A stretch of 30,070 bases of DNA from assembly GCA_900545285.1 (NCBI GenBank), contig UQYK01000021.1:1-30070 (forward strand), written 5' to 3'. How positions within the stretch are numbered: position 1 is the first letter of the stretch; every line of letters starts with the position of its first letter. This stretch comes from an uncultured Ruminococcus sp. Its GTDB lineage: Bacteria > Bacillota > Clostridia > Oscillospirales > Ruminococcaceae. The notes beneath the pieces were generated by a model. That model made no database searches. It worked only from the letters and a program-made list of their open reading frames with translations, and was not told the origin of the DNA. The position numbers and the translations under genes were made by a program. Positions 23,004 to 30,070 of this stretch are shown here, in pieces.

Positions 23004-24638
23004 TCACGCTTCTCCGTTGGTAAACGCAATCAGTTCATGCAGCTTTTCCAGTGCCTTGCCGCTGTCGATCTGCTGGGCTGCAAGGGCTACGCCGTCTGCA
23101 ATGGTTTCTGCCTTTCCGGTGATATACAGGGCGCAGCCTGCATTCAGCAGGACAATATTCCGCTTTGCCCCCTGAATCGAACCATTCAGAATGCCGCGGG
23201 TAATGCCGGCGTTTTCGTCTGCGGTTCCGCCTACGATATCTTCCTTTGTGCCCCGGGGCAGACCAAAATCCTCCGGCGCGATTTCATATTCTGTTACAAC
23301 GCCGTCCCGTACCTCTGCAACAGAAGTACTGTCTGAAATTGAAATTTCGTCCAGACGGTCATTGCCGTATACAATCATAGCATTTTTGATTCCCAGGCCA
23401 ATCAGAACGTGCGCCATTACCGGCAGCAGCGCTTTCTCATAAACGCCCAGTACAATATAATTGGTAGAAGCCGGATTGGTCAGCGGCCCCAGAATGTTAA
23501 ATACGGTGCGCATGCCCATTTCCTTCCGGGCAGGGCCGACATATTTCATAGAACCGTGATAGCTCTGGGCAAACAGGAAGGAAATTCCCACATGTTCAAT
23601 GGAGGCCTTTGCCTGCTCCGGTGTGGTCTGAATCTTCACACCCAGGCTTTCCAGCACATCCGCTGCACCGCTCTTGCTGGAAACGCTCCGGTTTCCGTGC
23701 TTTGCCACCGGCATGCCTGCCGCTGCAATGACAAAGGAAGAGGTAGTGGAAATATTAAAGGAGTTGGCCAGATCGCCGCCGGTGCCTACGATATCCACAC
23801 TTTCTTCACAGCCGGTTACATGATTGGCCTTTGCACGCATGCCCTTTGCAAATCCGGTGATTTCTGCAATGGTTTCGCCTTTCATCCGCAATGCTGTCAG
23901 AAGTGCGGCAATCTGTGCATTGGTTGCGCCGCCGCTCATGATGATATCCATGGCTTCCATGGCTTCTTGCTCTGTCAGATCTTTTCCCTCTGCCACCTGA
24001 TTGGCGTATCGGCACAGCGCCGTTTTCATCGGCAGTTCTGCCACAGCCGGCAGCGGCACGGAAACGCCCGGAATCAGGTTCAGGAAATTTGCCAGCATCC
24101 GCTTGCCGTCTGCTGTCAGCAGGGATTCCGGATGGAACTGCAACCCATAAGTAGGATGCTCCCGGTGTGCCAGCGCCATAATCTGACCGTCATTATCCCG
24201 TGCAGTCACCTTCAGACAGGACGGAAAATCGGACTCCCGTGTAATCAGAGAGTGATAACGGCCGCAGGATACCGACTGGGGCAGGCCCTCAAACAGCGGA
24301 CAGGTCAAATCCAGGTGAATCTGGCTGGACTTTCCGTGCATCAGCACATTGGCGCGGACAATCGTTCCGCCAAAGGCCTCACAGATGGACTGATGTCCCA
24401 GGCAAATCCCCAGAACCGGAAGCGTTCCGCTGAATGCGCGAATGGCTTCAATGGTCACGCCGGCATCCTTCGGATATCCCGGGCCGGGAGACAAAATCAA
24501 TGCCTGCGGCTTCATTTCCGCAATTTCTTCCACGGTGATTTCATCATTGCGCACTACCTGAATCTCCGGATACAATTCTCCAATATACTGATACAGATTG
24601 TAAGTGAAGGAATCATAGTTATCAATCATTAAAATCAT
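23004..24638 (-). CDS. trpGD: Fused anthranilate synthase glutaminase (TrpG) and anthranilate phosphoribosyltransferase (TrpD)
   Basis: A 544-residue bifunctional enzyme. Residues 1-190 are a class I glutamine amidotransferase that supplies ammonia to TrpE: MILMIDNYDSFTYNL, SPGPGYPKDAG, the nucleophile Cys79 in LGICLGHQS, and His169/Glu171 in LQFHPES. After a short proline-containing linker (about 190-203) comes the phosphoribosyltransferase that adds ribose-5-phosphate to anthranilate. It shows SGGATNAQIAALLTAL near 235, the GTGGD phosphate-binding motif at 285-289, and KHGNRSVSSKSGAADVLE near 314. AAGGAGG lies 10 nt before the ATG. It follows trpE by 2 nt. The same fusion is known in E. coli and in some Clostridia; here no join or frameshift is seen, so it is a genuine single protein. 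Confidence 0.96.
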   Translation of the reverse strand: MILMIDNYDSFTYNLYQYIGELYPEIQVVRNDEITVEEIAEMKPQALILSPGPGYPKDAGVTIEAIRAFSGTLPVLGICLGHQSICEAFGGTIVRANVLMHGKSSQIHLDLTCPLFEGLPQSVSCGRYHSLITRESDFPSCLKVTARDNDGQIMALAHREHPTYGLQFHPESLLTADGKRMLANFLNLIPGVSVPLPAVAELPMKTALCRYANQVAEGKDLTEQEAMEAMDIIMSGGATNAQIAALLTALRMKGETIAEITGFAKGMRAKANHVTGCEESVDIVGTGGDLANSFNISTTSSFVIAAAGMPVAKHGNRSVSSKSGAADVLESLGVKIQTTPEQAKASIEHVGISFLFAQSYHGSMKYVGPARKEMGMRTVFNILGPLTNPASTNYIVLGVYEKALLPVMAHVLIGLGIKNAMIVYGNDRLDEISISDSTSVAEVRDGVVTEYEIAPEDFGLPRGTKEDIVGGTADENAGITRGILNGSIQGAKRNIVLLNAGCALYITGKAETIADGVALAAQQIDSGKALEKLHELIAFTNGEA

Positions 24639-24640
24639 GG

Positions 24641-26104
24641 TTACTCGGCCTCCTTAATGGCATTGATGACTGCGAGCGCTTTATTTACGGTTTCATAATA
24701 TTCATTTTCCGGAACGGAATCTGCCACAATGCCGGCACCTGCCTGCACATAAGCCTTTTCATTGGCAAACAGCACCGTCCGGATTGCGATACAAGTGTTA
24801 ATGTTTCCGTCAAATCCCAGGCATCCTACGGTGCCGCCGTAGAGACCCCGTTTTTTGTTTTCGAACTGGTCGATCAGTTCCATGGCGCGTACCTTCGGCG
24901 CACCGGAAAGAGTTCCGGCCGGCAGAATCGCCATCAGCGCATCCAGTGCGGTCTGATCCTCCCGCAGCTCCCCTTCTACATCTGAAACCAGATGCATGAC
25001 CTTGGAAGCACGTTCTGTCACCATATACCGTGACACCTTTACGCTGCCGAACTTTGAAACCTTTCCCACATCATTCCGACCCAGATCAACCAGCATGGTG
25101 TGTTCTGCCCGTTCCTTCGGATCTGCGGCCAGCGCCTTTTCATTGGCCAGATCTTCTTCCGGTGTCCGCCCTCTGGGCTTGGTGCCGGCAATGGGGCGAT
25201 TCTGAATTTTTCCGTTGGTCACCTTTGCCAGCATTTCCGGTGAAGCACCGGCCACATCATATTCTGGTGTGTGGAAATAGTACAGATACGGAGACGGATT
25301 TGTGGCACGGAGCTTCCGGTAAACGGAAAAGCTGTCCGGCGGATTGCTGATTTCAAACCGCTGAGAAAGAACAATCTGGAAGATATCGCCGTTGCGGATA
25401 TATTCCTTTGCATCCTGCACCATCTGGCTGTACTGTTCCTTTGTCAGATTGGAGCGCACTACGGATTCGCCCTGATGGTGCTGTTCCTGCGGCTGGGGAT
25501 TATAGTGCCGGATGGTATCGGCCAGTTCCTCGGCTCTCCACTGTGCAGCGGCATACTGCGCACCCAGGTCACCGTCTGTGTGGAGATTCAGAATTACAAT
25601 GCCGTTGCTGGTCAGATGATCGTAGGCAATCAGTTCTTCATACAAAAACAGGTGGCAATCCGGCATGTGAATATCATCTTCCGGGATATTCGTCAATTTT
25701 TTCTCCATATATCGCACGGTATCATAGCCGAAATAACCGATCAGACCGCCGGTAAAATTCGGCGCACCCGGAATCACCGGTGCATGAAATGCGGCCATCT
25801 GTTCCTTCAGAAAGGCAATGGGCTGTTCTACTGCCAGTGTCTGCGTTCCCTTTTCCGTCCGGATCTCTGCCTGCTTTCCGGAAATGCGGATTTCCTGCTT
25901 CGGGGCAAAGCCGATAAATGAATACCGATCCCACTGCACCCCGTTGCTGACGCTTTCAAAAATAAAGGAATTCCGGCTCATTCCGGAAAAAGCGGTATAG
26001 ATATTCAGCGGTGTCTGGTTGTCTGCTGAAAATTCATAAAATACCGGAATTGTATTGTACTGTTTCGCCAGTGCTTTTACTTCTTCCAATGACGGTTTTA
26101 ACAT
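24641..26104 (-). CDS. trpE: Anthranilate synthase component I
   Basis: TrpE converts chorismate and ammonia (from TrpG) to anthranilate, the first committed step of tryptophan synthesis, and is normally feedback-inhibited by tryptophan. The 487-residue protein has the N-terminal regulatory domain, including ESVSNGVQWDRYSFIGF with the ES...RYS elements of the tryptophan-binding site. The C-terminal chorismate-binding domain shows FQIVLSQRFE near 237, PIAGTKPRGRT near 303, GRNDVGKV near 340 and PAGTLSGAPK near 398. The ATG at 26104 (MLKPSLEEV) with AAGGAG upstream is chosen. The frame extends 16 codons further into the T-box terminator, which is not coding. It is the first gene of the trp operon. 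Confidence 0.97.
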   Translation of the reverse strand: MLKPSLEEVKALAKQYNTIPVFYEFSADNQTPLNIYTAFSGMSRNSFIFESVSNGVQWDRYSFIGFAPKQEIRISGKQAEIRTEKGTQTLAVEQPIAFLKEQMAAFHAPVIPGAPNFTGGLIGYFGYDTVRYMEKKLTNIPEDDIHMPDCHLFLYEELIAYDHLTSNGIVILNLHTDGDLGAQYAAAQWRAEELADTIRHYNPQPQEQHHQGESVVRSNLTKEQYSQMVQDAKEYIRNGDIFQIVLSQRFEISNPPDSFSVYRKLRATNPSPYLYYFHTPEYDVAGASPEMLAKVTNGKIQNRPIAGTKPRGRTPEEDLANEKALAADPKERAEHTMLVDLGRNDVGKVSKFGSVKVSRYMVTERASKVMHLVSDVEGELREDQTALDALMAILPAGTLSGAPKVRAMELIDQFENKKRGLYGGTVGCLGFDGNINTCIAIRTVLFANEKAYVQAGAGIVADSVPENEYYETVNKALAVINAIKEAE

Positions 26105-26131
26105 AAACGCATTCACTCCTTGTATGCAAAT

Positions 26132-26441
26132 AAAAAAAGCCTGATGTCCCACTGTTATGGGACGTCAGACTTATCATCTACGTGTTGCCACCCAAATTCA
26201 GAAACGATTCTCAAACGTTGCAAAAACTCGTTTCCCTCTTTTCAGATACGCCGTATTCTACCGGATATATCCTTCTCCCGATAACGCAGGAGCCGCGGCA
26301 TCAGCTACTGAGACCATGTCTGTTCACCTTGCTTCTCACAAACCCATTCACCAAACAGCGTATACATCGGGATTCCACCACCCCCGATTCTCTGTGCTAC
26401 CGTTTTGTCGGCTACTTACTTTTGCTCATGGAATTTTAACT
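26132..26441 (-). promoter_or_regulatory. Tryptophan-specific T-box leader of the trp operon
   Basis: A T-box riboswitch of about 310 nt that lets transcription continue when uncharged tRNA-Trp binds. The Stem I distal part shows AGAGA and GGUGGAA elements. On its 3' side GAA is followed directly by the specifier UGG (26344-26346), the Trp codon. The conserved T-box UUGGGUGGCAACACG lies at 26181-26195. The bulge UGGC (26187-26190) pairs with GCCA, matching discriminator G73 of bacterial tRNA-Trp. The terminator (26137-26172) has about 14 pairs with one mismatch and a 6-nt loop, followed by seven U residues (26138-26132). TrpE starts 28 nt beyond. Confidence 0.95.
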
Positions 26442-26447
26442 GTTTTC

Positions 26448-26476
26448 AGTATACGGAAAACTGCGCTGTCTGTCAA
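26448..26476 (-). promoter_or_regulatory. Sigma-A promoter of the trp operon
   Basis: Consensus TTGACA (26471-26476), 17 nt, TATACT (26448-26453) on the minus strand, placing the start near 26441 at the head of the T-box leader. No tryptophan operator or TRAP-binding (G/U)AG repeat series is seen, so the T-box is probably the main control. Confidence 0.9.
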
Positions 26477-26643
26477 GCGCTTTCCGAAATTTCTTTTCTT
26501 TCGAAATATTTTTCCCGGATTTTCGTTTTTTATGCAGCCATTTTACTTTCTGCATTTAAATTTTTGCATATTGCTAAAGTGAAATACATACGCATAGAAA
26601 GACGAGCACACACTCGTCCAGAGACTTTCAGGAGGTTCTAGCC

Positions 26644-27387
26644 ATGCTGCAATTTTTCAAGGCAGTCACTGCCATGAGTACCGGCATTTTTCTGCTCTCT
26701 GTCTGCACCCGTCTGCTTCCTGCATCCGTTCAGGAACAGCACACGTCCCACGCAGTTCCTGCTGCACAGAATGCGGCGGTACTTTCTTCCTATTTCACCG
26801 GCTCTGCGTATCAGGCACCGCTTTTCTCCATGCCGGCTGCGGAATCGCCGGCTTCTACAGAGACAAGCGTATCTGCTGCAAGCACTACTGCGGAAACTAC
26901 TTGTACTATAAGCACCACGCAAATGCAGACAGCGCCGTCCAAACCAGAATCCAGTCCGGTATCCGTTTCTGTCCCGAAAGAGATTGACACCTGGTTTAAG
27001 GCATATATGGACTACCGCACAATCACTGACACCAGTTCTCCCCAGTACGCCATGCAGCAGAATGCCTGGACGGATGCAAACGGGCTTCGCCGGACAGGTG
27101 ACGATTATCTGGTGGCCATGGGAACCGGATGGCTCACAGAAGGCTGCGGCGATCGCTTTCAGGTTACGCTGGACAGCGGCAGCTGCTTTACGGTGACTGT
27201 AGGCGACATCAAGGCGGACTGCCACACAGACGCAACCCGGCGGTATCGTCCCTGCGCCGAAGGTGCCAACGTTCTGGAATTCATCGTGGACACGCCGGCG
27301 CTCTCTGCCGCTGCACGAACGGCCGGAACAGTTTCCGTCTATCCGGAGCTTTCCGGCAATATCACAGACATTCAGGCATGCTCCTAA
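26644..27387 (+). CDS. Secreted or membrane-anchored protein of an uncharacterised Firmicute family
   Basis: A 247-residue exported protein of unknown function. A hydrophobic N-terminus (about 4-28) acts as signal peptide or anchor. A low-complexity Ser/Thr/Ala/Pro stretch (about 62-112) follows, rich in TTAET and STTQ-type repeats. The folded C-terminal domain (about 113-240) begins IDTWFKAYMDYRTIT and contains QNAWTDANGLRRTGDDYLVAMGT, CGDRFQVTLDSG, VGDIKADCHTD and VLEFIVDT. I recall similar YMDYR...GDDYLVAMG domains in hypothetical clostridial proteins. The alternating strands and the late D.KAD motif look like a small beta-barrel, perhaps related to cell-wall enzymes, but this is only inference. 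CAGGAGG lies 8 nt before the ATG. A 6-pair hairpin (26601-26606/26613-26618) precedes it. It is divergent from the trp operon and ends at its own terminator. Confidence 0.8.
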   Translation: MLQFFKAVTAMSTGIFLLSVCTRLLPASVQEQHTSHAVPAAQNAAVLSSYFTGSAYQAPLFSMPAAESPASTETSVSAASTTAETTCTISTTQMQTAPSKPESSPVSVSVPKEIDTWFKAYMDYRTITDTSSPQYAMQQNAWTDANGLRRTGDDYLVAMGTGWLTEGCGDRFQVTLDSGSCFTVTVGDIKADCHTDATRRYRPCAEGANVLEFIVDTPALSAAARTAGTVSVYPELSGNITDIQACS

Positions 27388-27401
27388 AAAGAACGCCATG
27401 T

Positions 27402-27431
27402 GCCGCCAGACTTGATCTGACGGCTTCTTTT
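27402..27431 (+). terminator. Intrinsic terminator after the exported protein gene
   Basis: Stem 27402-27410 with 27416-27424 (nine positions with one C-A mismatch), 5-nt loop, then a T-rich tract (27425-27431). It lies 15 nt after the stop codon. Its 3' arm overlaps the predicted promoter of the comF gene. Confidence 0.7.
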
Positions 27432-27441
27432 ATGTTATAAT
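27412..27441 (+). promoter_or_regulatory. Promoter of the comF-like gene, overlapping a terminator
   Basis: TTGATC (27412-27417), 18 nt, consensus TATAAT (27436-27441). The -10 is perfect but the -35 is weak and sits in the loop and 3' arm of the terminator just upstream. Start near 27448 gives a very short leader, with AGGAGG at 27461-27466. Confidence 0.6.
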
Positions 27442-27474
27442 AAAATTATCCCATTGCCAAAGGAGGTGTTTTCC

Positions 27475-28230
27475 CTGAGAATTCCTTCAGAACTGCCCCT
27501 GGGCCGGGCAGTATCGCTTTTTCTTCTGGATCTGCTGTATCCCAACCGCTGTCCCTGCTGCAAGCAGTCCATTTCATGGCACCGCTATGTATGCGACAGC
27601 TGTGCGGCAGCTTTGGCGCTGCCGGAACACGCCGTCTGCCCTGGCTGCGGAAAGGCACAGGGGGACTGCATTTGTGACACAGCGCCGGCCTTTGACCGCG
27701 GCCTCGCTGCCGTCTGGTATGAAGGTGTCGGACGTGCCGGTATCCTCTCTTTAAAGGATGCGGAAAGTCTCCACTTTGCCCGGTACTGCGGCACAATCCT
27801 GGGGAAACAGATTCTGGCAGATCCGCAGCTAAACAGCTATGACTGCGTTGTGCCGGTTCCGATGGCGACCCGGAAGAAGCGACGGCGGTACTGCAATCCG
27901 GCAGAAGTGCTGGCAAAGGAAATTGCCGCTGTCACCCGGATTCCCATGCGCACAGATCTACTGCATTGTGCGGAAACAGCTGTCGCACAGCACACCCTTT
28001 CTGCGGCACAGCGAAGAAAACATGTCTCCCAGTTTTCCGCCGCCGGAAAGGATCTCAAGGGCTACCGGATTCTGCTCTGTGATGACGTTCTCACCACCGG
28101 AAGTACCATGAACCGCTGTGCAGAATTGCTGAAAGCACAGGGGGCTGTCTCCGTGGCAGCGGCCGCAGCAGCGACAACACGACGAAACAAAGAAACTACT
28201 GACATCCATAACTTACATACAAATTCCTGA
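27475..28230 (+). CDS. comF: ComF-family phosphoribosyltransferase-like protein
   Basis: ComF-family proteins pair an N-terminal zinc ribbon with a type I phosphoribosyltransferase fold. In competent bacteria they act in the cytosol during DNA uptake and recombination, though the biochemical role is unsettled. Here, counting from the proposed start, the zinc-binding cysteines are CPCC near 20, CDSC near 34 and CPGC near 49, with CIC just after. The C-terminal PRPP loop is LLCDDVLTTGSTM near 200. An Ala-rich helix and a basic tail end the protein. The start is uncertain: AAGGAGG (27460-27466) overlaps the frame's first TTG (27454), and the first codon at a proper 8-nt spacing is CTG at 27475, giving about 251 residues. 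No ATG occurs before the zinc ribbon. Weakly promoted, single-gene unit. Confidence 0.85.
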   Translation: MRIPSELPLGRAVSLFLLDLLYPNRCPCCKQSISWHRYVCDSCAAALALPEHAVCPGCGKAQGDCICDTAPAFDRGLAAVWYEGVGRAGILSLKDAESLHFARYCGTILGKQILADPQLNSYDCVVPVPMATRKKRRRYCNPAEVLAKEIAAVTRIPMRTDLLHCAETAVAQHTLSAAQRRKHVSQFSAAGKDLKGYRILLCDDVLTTGSTMNRCAELLKAQGAVSVAAAAAATTRRNKETTDIHNLHTNS

Positions 28231-28365
28231 CAGACGATCCGGAACGCGTTTCCAGAAAACATATCCCCTTTTTCTCGGAATGTGTTCTCTCCTTTCGCCG
28301 ATAAGATTCCCCTTCGACCGCACCGCTGTTGGATTTCCCCTGGTGCAGAAAGGAAACCGTACATA

Positions 28366-29967
28366 ATGAACACCATTCTACTGCTTCTTTCCCTCGTTAT
28401 GATCGCCTGCGTTCTCTGCAACAAACTTACCAGCAAGGTCGGCATCCCGATGCTGCTGGCATTTCTGGCTGTGGGCATGCTTTGCGGCACAGACGGACTG
28501 CTGGGCATCACGTTTGACAACTATGACATGACAGAAACCATCTGTACCATTGCCCTCATCTTTATCATTTTCTACGGCGGATTCGGCACAAAATGGAGCG
28601 CAGCCAAACCAATAGCCGGACGAGCCGTGCTGCTTTCCACCGCCGGTGTATTCCTGACGGCTATGGGGCTGGGCATATTCTCCCACTTTGCGCTGCGGCT
28701 GGGCTGGATGGAAAGCATGCTCATTGGCGCCGTGCTTAGTTCTACTGATGCGGCCTCTGTCTTTTCCATTCTCCGTTCCCGAAAGCTCAGCCTGAAATAC
28801 GGAACCGCCTCTCTGCTGGAAGTTGAAAGCGGCAGTAACGACCCGGTGGCCTATCTGATGACAACCATTCTTCTCACCATGATGACTACTGAAATCTCAC
28901 CCGGCCGGATTGTCTACATGATCTTTGCGCAGATTGCATACGGCGTTGTGATTGGTGCGGCGCTCGCTCTGGCAATCGGATTTTTCCTCCGCCGCTTTCG
29001 CTTTGAAACCTCCGGGTTTGACATGGTGTTCATGCTGGCAACCGCCATTTTGGCCTATGTGCTCCCCTGTCTGATCGGCGGAAACGGCTATCTGAGCGCA
29101 TACATCGCCGGCATTATTCTGGGAAACTTAAAAATTCCCAACAAGAAAAAACAGGTGCACTTTTTTGACGGCATCACCAGCCTGATGCAGCTTATGGTAT
29201 TTTTCCTGCTGGGACTACTCTGCACCCCCAGCCGCATGCTTTCTGTGGCGCTTCCAGCTCTGCTCATTGCGGTATTTCTGACATTTCTGGCGCGTCCGGT
29301 GGTTGTGGCGCTGCTGCTGACACCCTTCCGCGCCAAACTCCCCCAACAGCTCCTGGTCTCCTGGGCCGGACTGCGCGGCGCCACCTCTGCCATTTTCGCC
29401 CTGACTGCCGCAGCCAGCGGTGCGGTGCTGCAATATGATTTGTTCCACCTGGTTTTCTGCATCGTGCTCTTTTCCATTGCGCTCCAGGGCACACTGCTGC
29501 CGCTGGTTGCCCGGAAGCTGGGCATGATTGATGAAAGCAGCGATGTCCTGAAAACATTTACCGACTACACTGAGCACCGGGAAATGCAGCTGATGCGCCT
29601 GCTGATGGAACCGGGAAATCCCTGGATTGGCTGTGCTGTGCGGGATCTGACCCTTCCGCCGGACACCATGCTGGTCTCTGTACTGCGCCAGAAGGAAACC
29701 ATCATTCCAAGGGGCAACACCGTACTTCTGGCCGGGGACACTGCTGTTCTGGCGGCCGGGAACGATTCCGGAAGCAAGCTCTCCGTTCCCCTGTGCGAGC
29801 TGAAAATCACCGCCGATCATGCCTGGAACGGAAAGACACCGGCACAGCTGCATCTGCCGGCCGATGAGCTTATCATTTTGATTCGCCGGGGAAGTGAAAC
29901 GCTGATTCCCCAGGGCGACACCACCATCTGCGCCGGAGACGCCCTTGTGATGCATGATGCATCTTAG
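28366..29967 (+). CDS. CPA1-family cation/proton antiporter with tandem RCK_C domains
   Basis: A 533-residue membrane antiporter of the NhaP/CvrA type, probably exchanging K+ or Na+ for H+ to control ion balance and pH. About 12 hydrophobic segments fill residues 1-395. They include the family ion-site region with GAVLSSTDAASVFSIL near 120 and LLEVESGSNDPVAYLM near 152, and a later WAGLRGATSAIF segment near 337. The cytosolic tail (about 405-533) has two RCK_C/TrkA_C-like modules: MEPGNPWIGCAVRDL...GNTVLLAGDTAVL and DHAWNGKTPAQLHLPADELIIL...GDALVM. RCK_C domains in Firmicute K+ transporters often bind c-di-AMP; that ligand is inferred here. The RCK_N nucleotide domain is not seen. The ATG at 28366 has AAAGGA 11 nt upstream. 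The frame is open 28 codons earlier without a ribosome binding site. Confidence 0.9.
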   Translation: MNTILLLLSLVMIACVLCNKLTSKVGIPMLLAFLAVGMLCGTDGLLGITFDNYDMTETICTIALIFIIFYGGFGTKWSAAKPIAGRAVLLSTAGVFLTAMGLGIFSHFALRLGWMESMLIGAVLSSTDAASVFSILRSRKLSLKYGTASLLEVESGSNDPVAYLMTTILLTMMTTEISPGRIVYMIFAQIAYGVVIGAALALAIGFFLRRFRFETSGFDMVFMLATAILAYVLPCLIGGNGYLSAYIAGIILGNLKIPNKKKQVHFFDGITSLMQLMVFFLLGLLCTPSRMLSVALPALLIAVFLTFLARPVVVALLLTPFRAKLPQQLLVSWAGLRGATSAIFALTAAASGAVLQYDLFHLVFCIVLFSIALQGTLLPLVARKLGMIDESSDVLKTFTDYTEHREMQLMRLLMEPGNPWIGCAVRDLTLPPDTMLVSVLRQKETIIPRGNTVLLAGDTAVLAAGNDSGSKLSVPLCELKITADHAWNGKTPAQLHLPADELIILIRRGSETLIPQGDTTICAGDALVMHDAS

Positions 29968-30008
29968 GAACTGTCTTTACAGGCAAATTCAGAACCTGTC
30001 TTCACAAG
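29968..30008. repeat. Imperfect direct repeat after the antiporter gene
   Basis: GAACTGTCTTTACAGG (29968-29983) recurs as GAACCTGTCTTCACAAG (29992-30008), 24 nt apart and immediately after the antiporter stop codon. The remaining 62 nt to the window edge contain no gene I can support. Short paired motifs like this can mark an interspersed repeat or the end of an insertion element, but no transposase or clear terminal inverted repeat is visible here. Confidence 0.4.
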
Positions 30009-30070
30009 AAATATATGTGGATTTTCGAGCATAATTTTGTTGCAGACAAGGCAAAAATACGCAGGCGGGC

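Noticed and set aside
23409..24632. A 407-codon open frame opposite trpGD
   Set aside because: Antisense shadow of a clear enzyme gene, with unnatural composition.
26105..26152. Sixteen-codon N-terminal extension of TrpE
   Set aside because: It is read from the T-box terminator stem, and a good ribosome binding site supports the ATG at 26104.
19615..26476. TRAP or trp repressor control of the trp operon
   Set aside because: No series of (G/U)AG triplets and no palindromic operator at the promoter; the Trp T-box explains regulation.
28231..28365. Possible c-di-AMP (ydaO) riboswitch before the antiporter
   Set aside because: The gene type would fit, but the conserved ydaO cores (GGAGGAACCA-like and GGGGUGAA-like) are not present and the only stem seen is short.

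Overview
The window reads as chromosomal DNA from a low-to-moderate-GC Firmicute of the Ruminococcus group (Oscillospiraceae). The evidence is a Firmicute-type str operon with the longer S12, two secreted BspA-like leucine-rich-repeat proteins ending in type I dockerins (a hallmark of cellulosome- or amylosome-forming ruminococci), strong sigma-A promoters of the TTGACA-17-TATAAT type, two T-box leaders, and a MazG-RqcP pair. A species such as R. champanellensis is possible but is not shown by the sequence.

Layout. 1-3646 (minus): str operon rpsL-rpsG-fusA-tuf, with tuf running off the left edge and having its own promoter; the rpsL-rpsG spacer is long and rich in hairpins. 3655-7705 (minus): two-gene operon of secreted LRR/dockerin proteins with its own promoter and tandem terminators. 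7760-8702 (minus): a single-gene unit for a membrane sugar-phosphate transferase. 8810-11948 (minus): aminotransferase, unknown 176-residue protein, mazG, rqcP, ended by a strong terminator. 12084-15751 (plus): SpoVB/MATE-like flippase, then phosphoglucomutase with its own promoter and a folded leader. 15766-19580 (minus): T-box leader, PHP phosphatase, Lrp-type regulator, class I aminotransferase, ispE; this meets pgcA at a shared bidirectional terminator. 19615-26476 (minus): complete tryptophan operon trpE-trpGD-trpC-trpF-trpB-trpA behind a Trp T-box. 26644-29967 (plus): secreted protein of an uncharacterised family, ComF-like phosphoribosyltransferase, and a CPA1 cation/proton antiporter with a cytosolic RCK_C tail. 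The right edge carries a short imperfect direct repeat.

How the parts work together. The trp genes form one translationally coupled unit (4-8 nt overlaps) that makes tryptophan from chorismate, under uncharged tRNA-Trp control. The second T-box is the most interesting element. Its antiterminator bulge (UGGU) predicts a tRNA with discriminator A, and the candidate specifier triplets point to alanine rather than histidine. It precedes a PHP phosphatase that would usually be called histidinol phosphatase, followed by genes resembling the B. subtilis alaR-alaT pair. This suggests an alanine-responsive operon. No mobile element, CRISPR array or tRNA/rRNA gene was recognised. All start sites, promoters and RNA folds were judged by eye.
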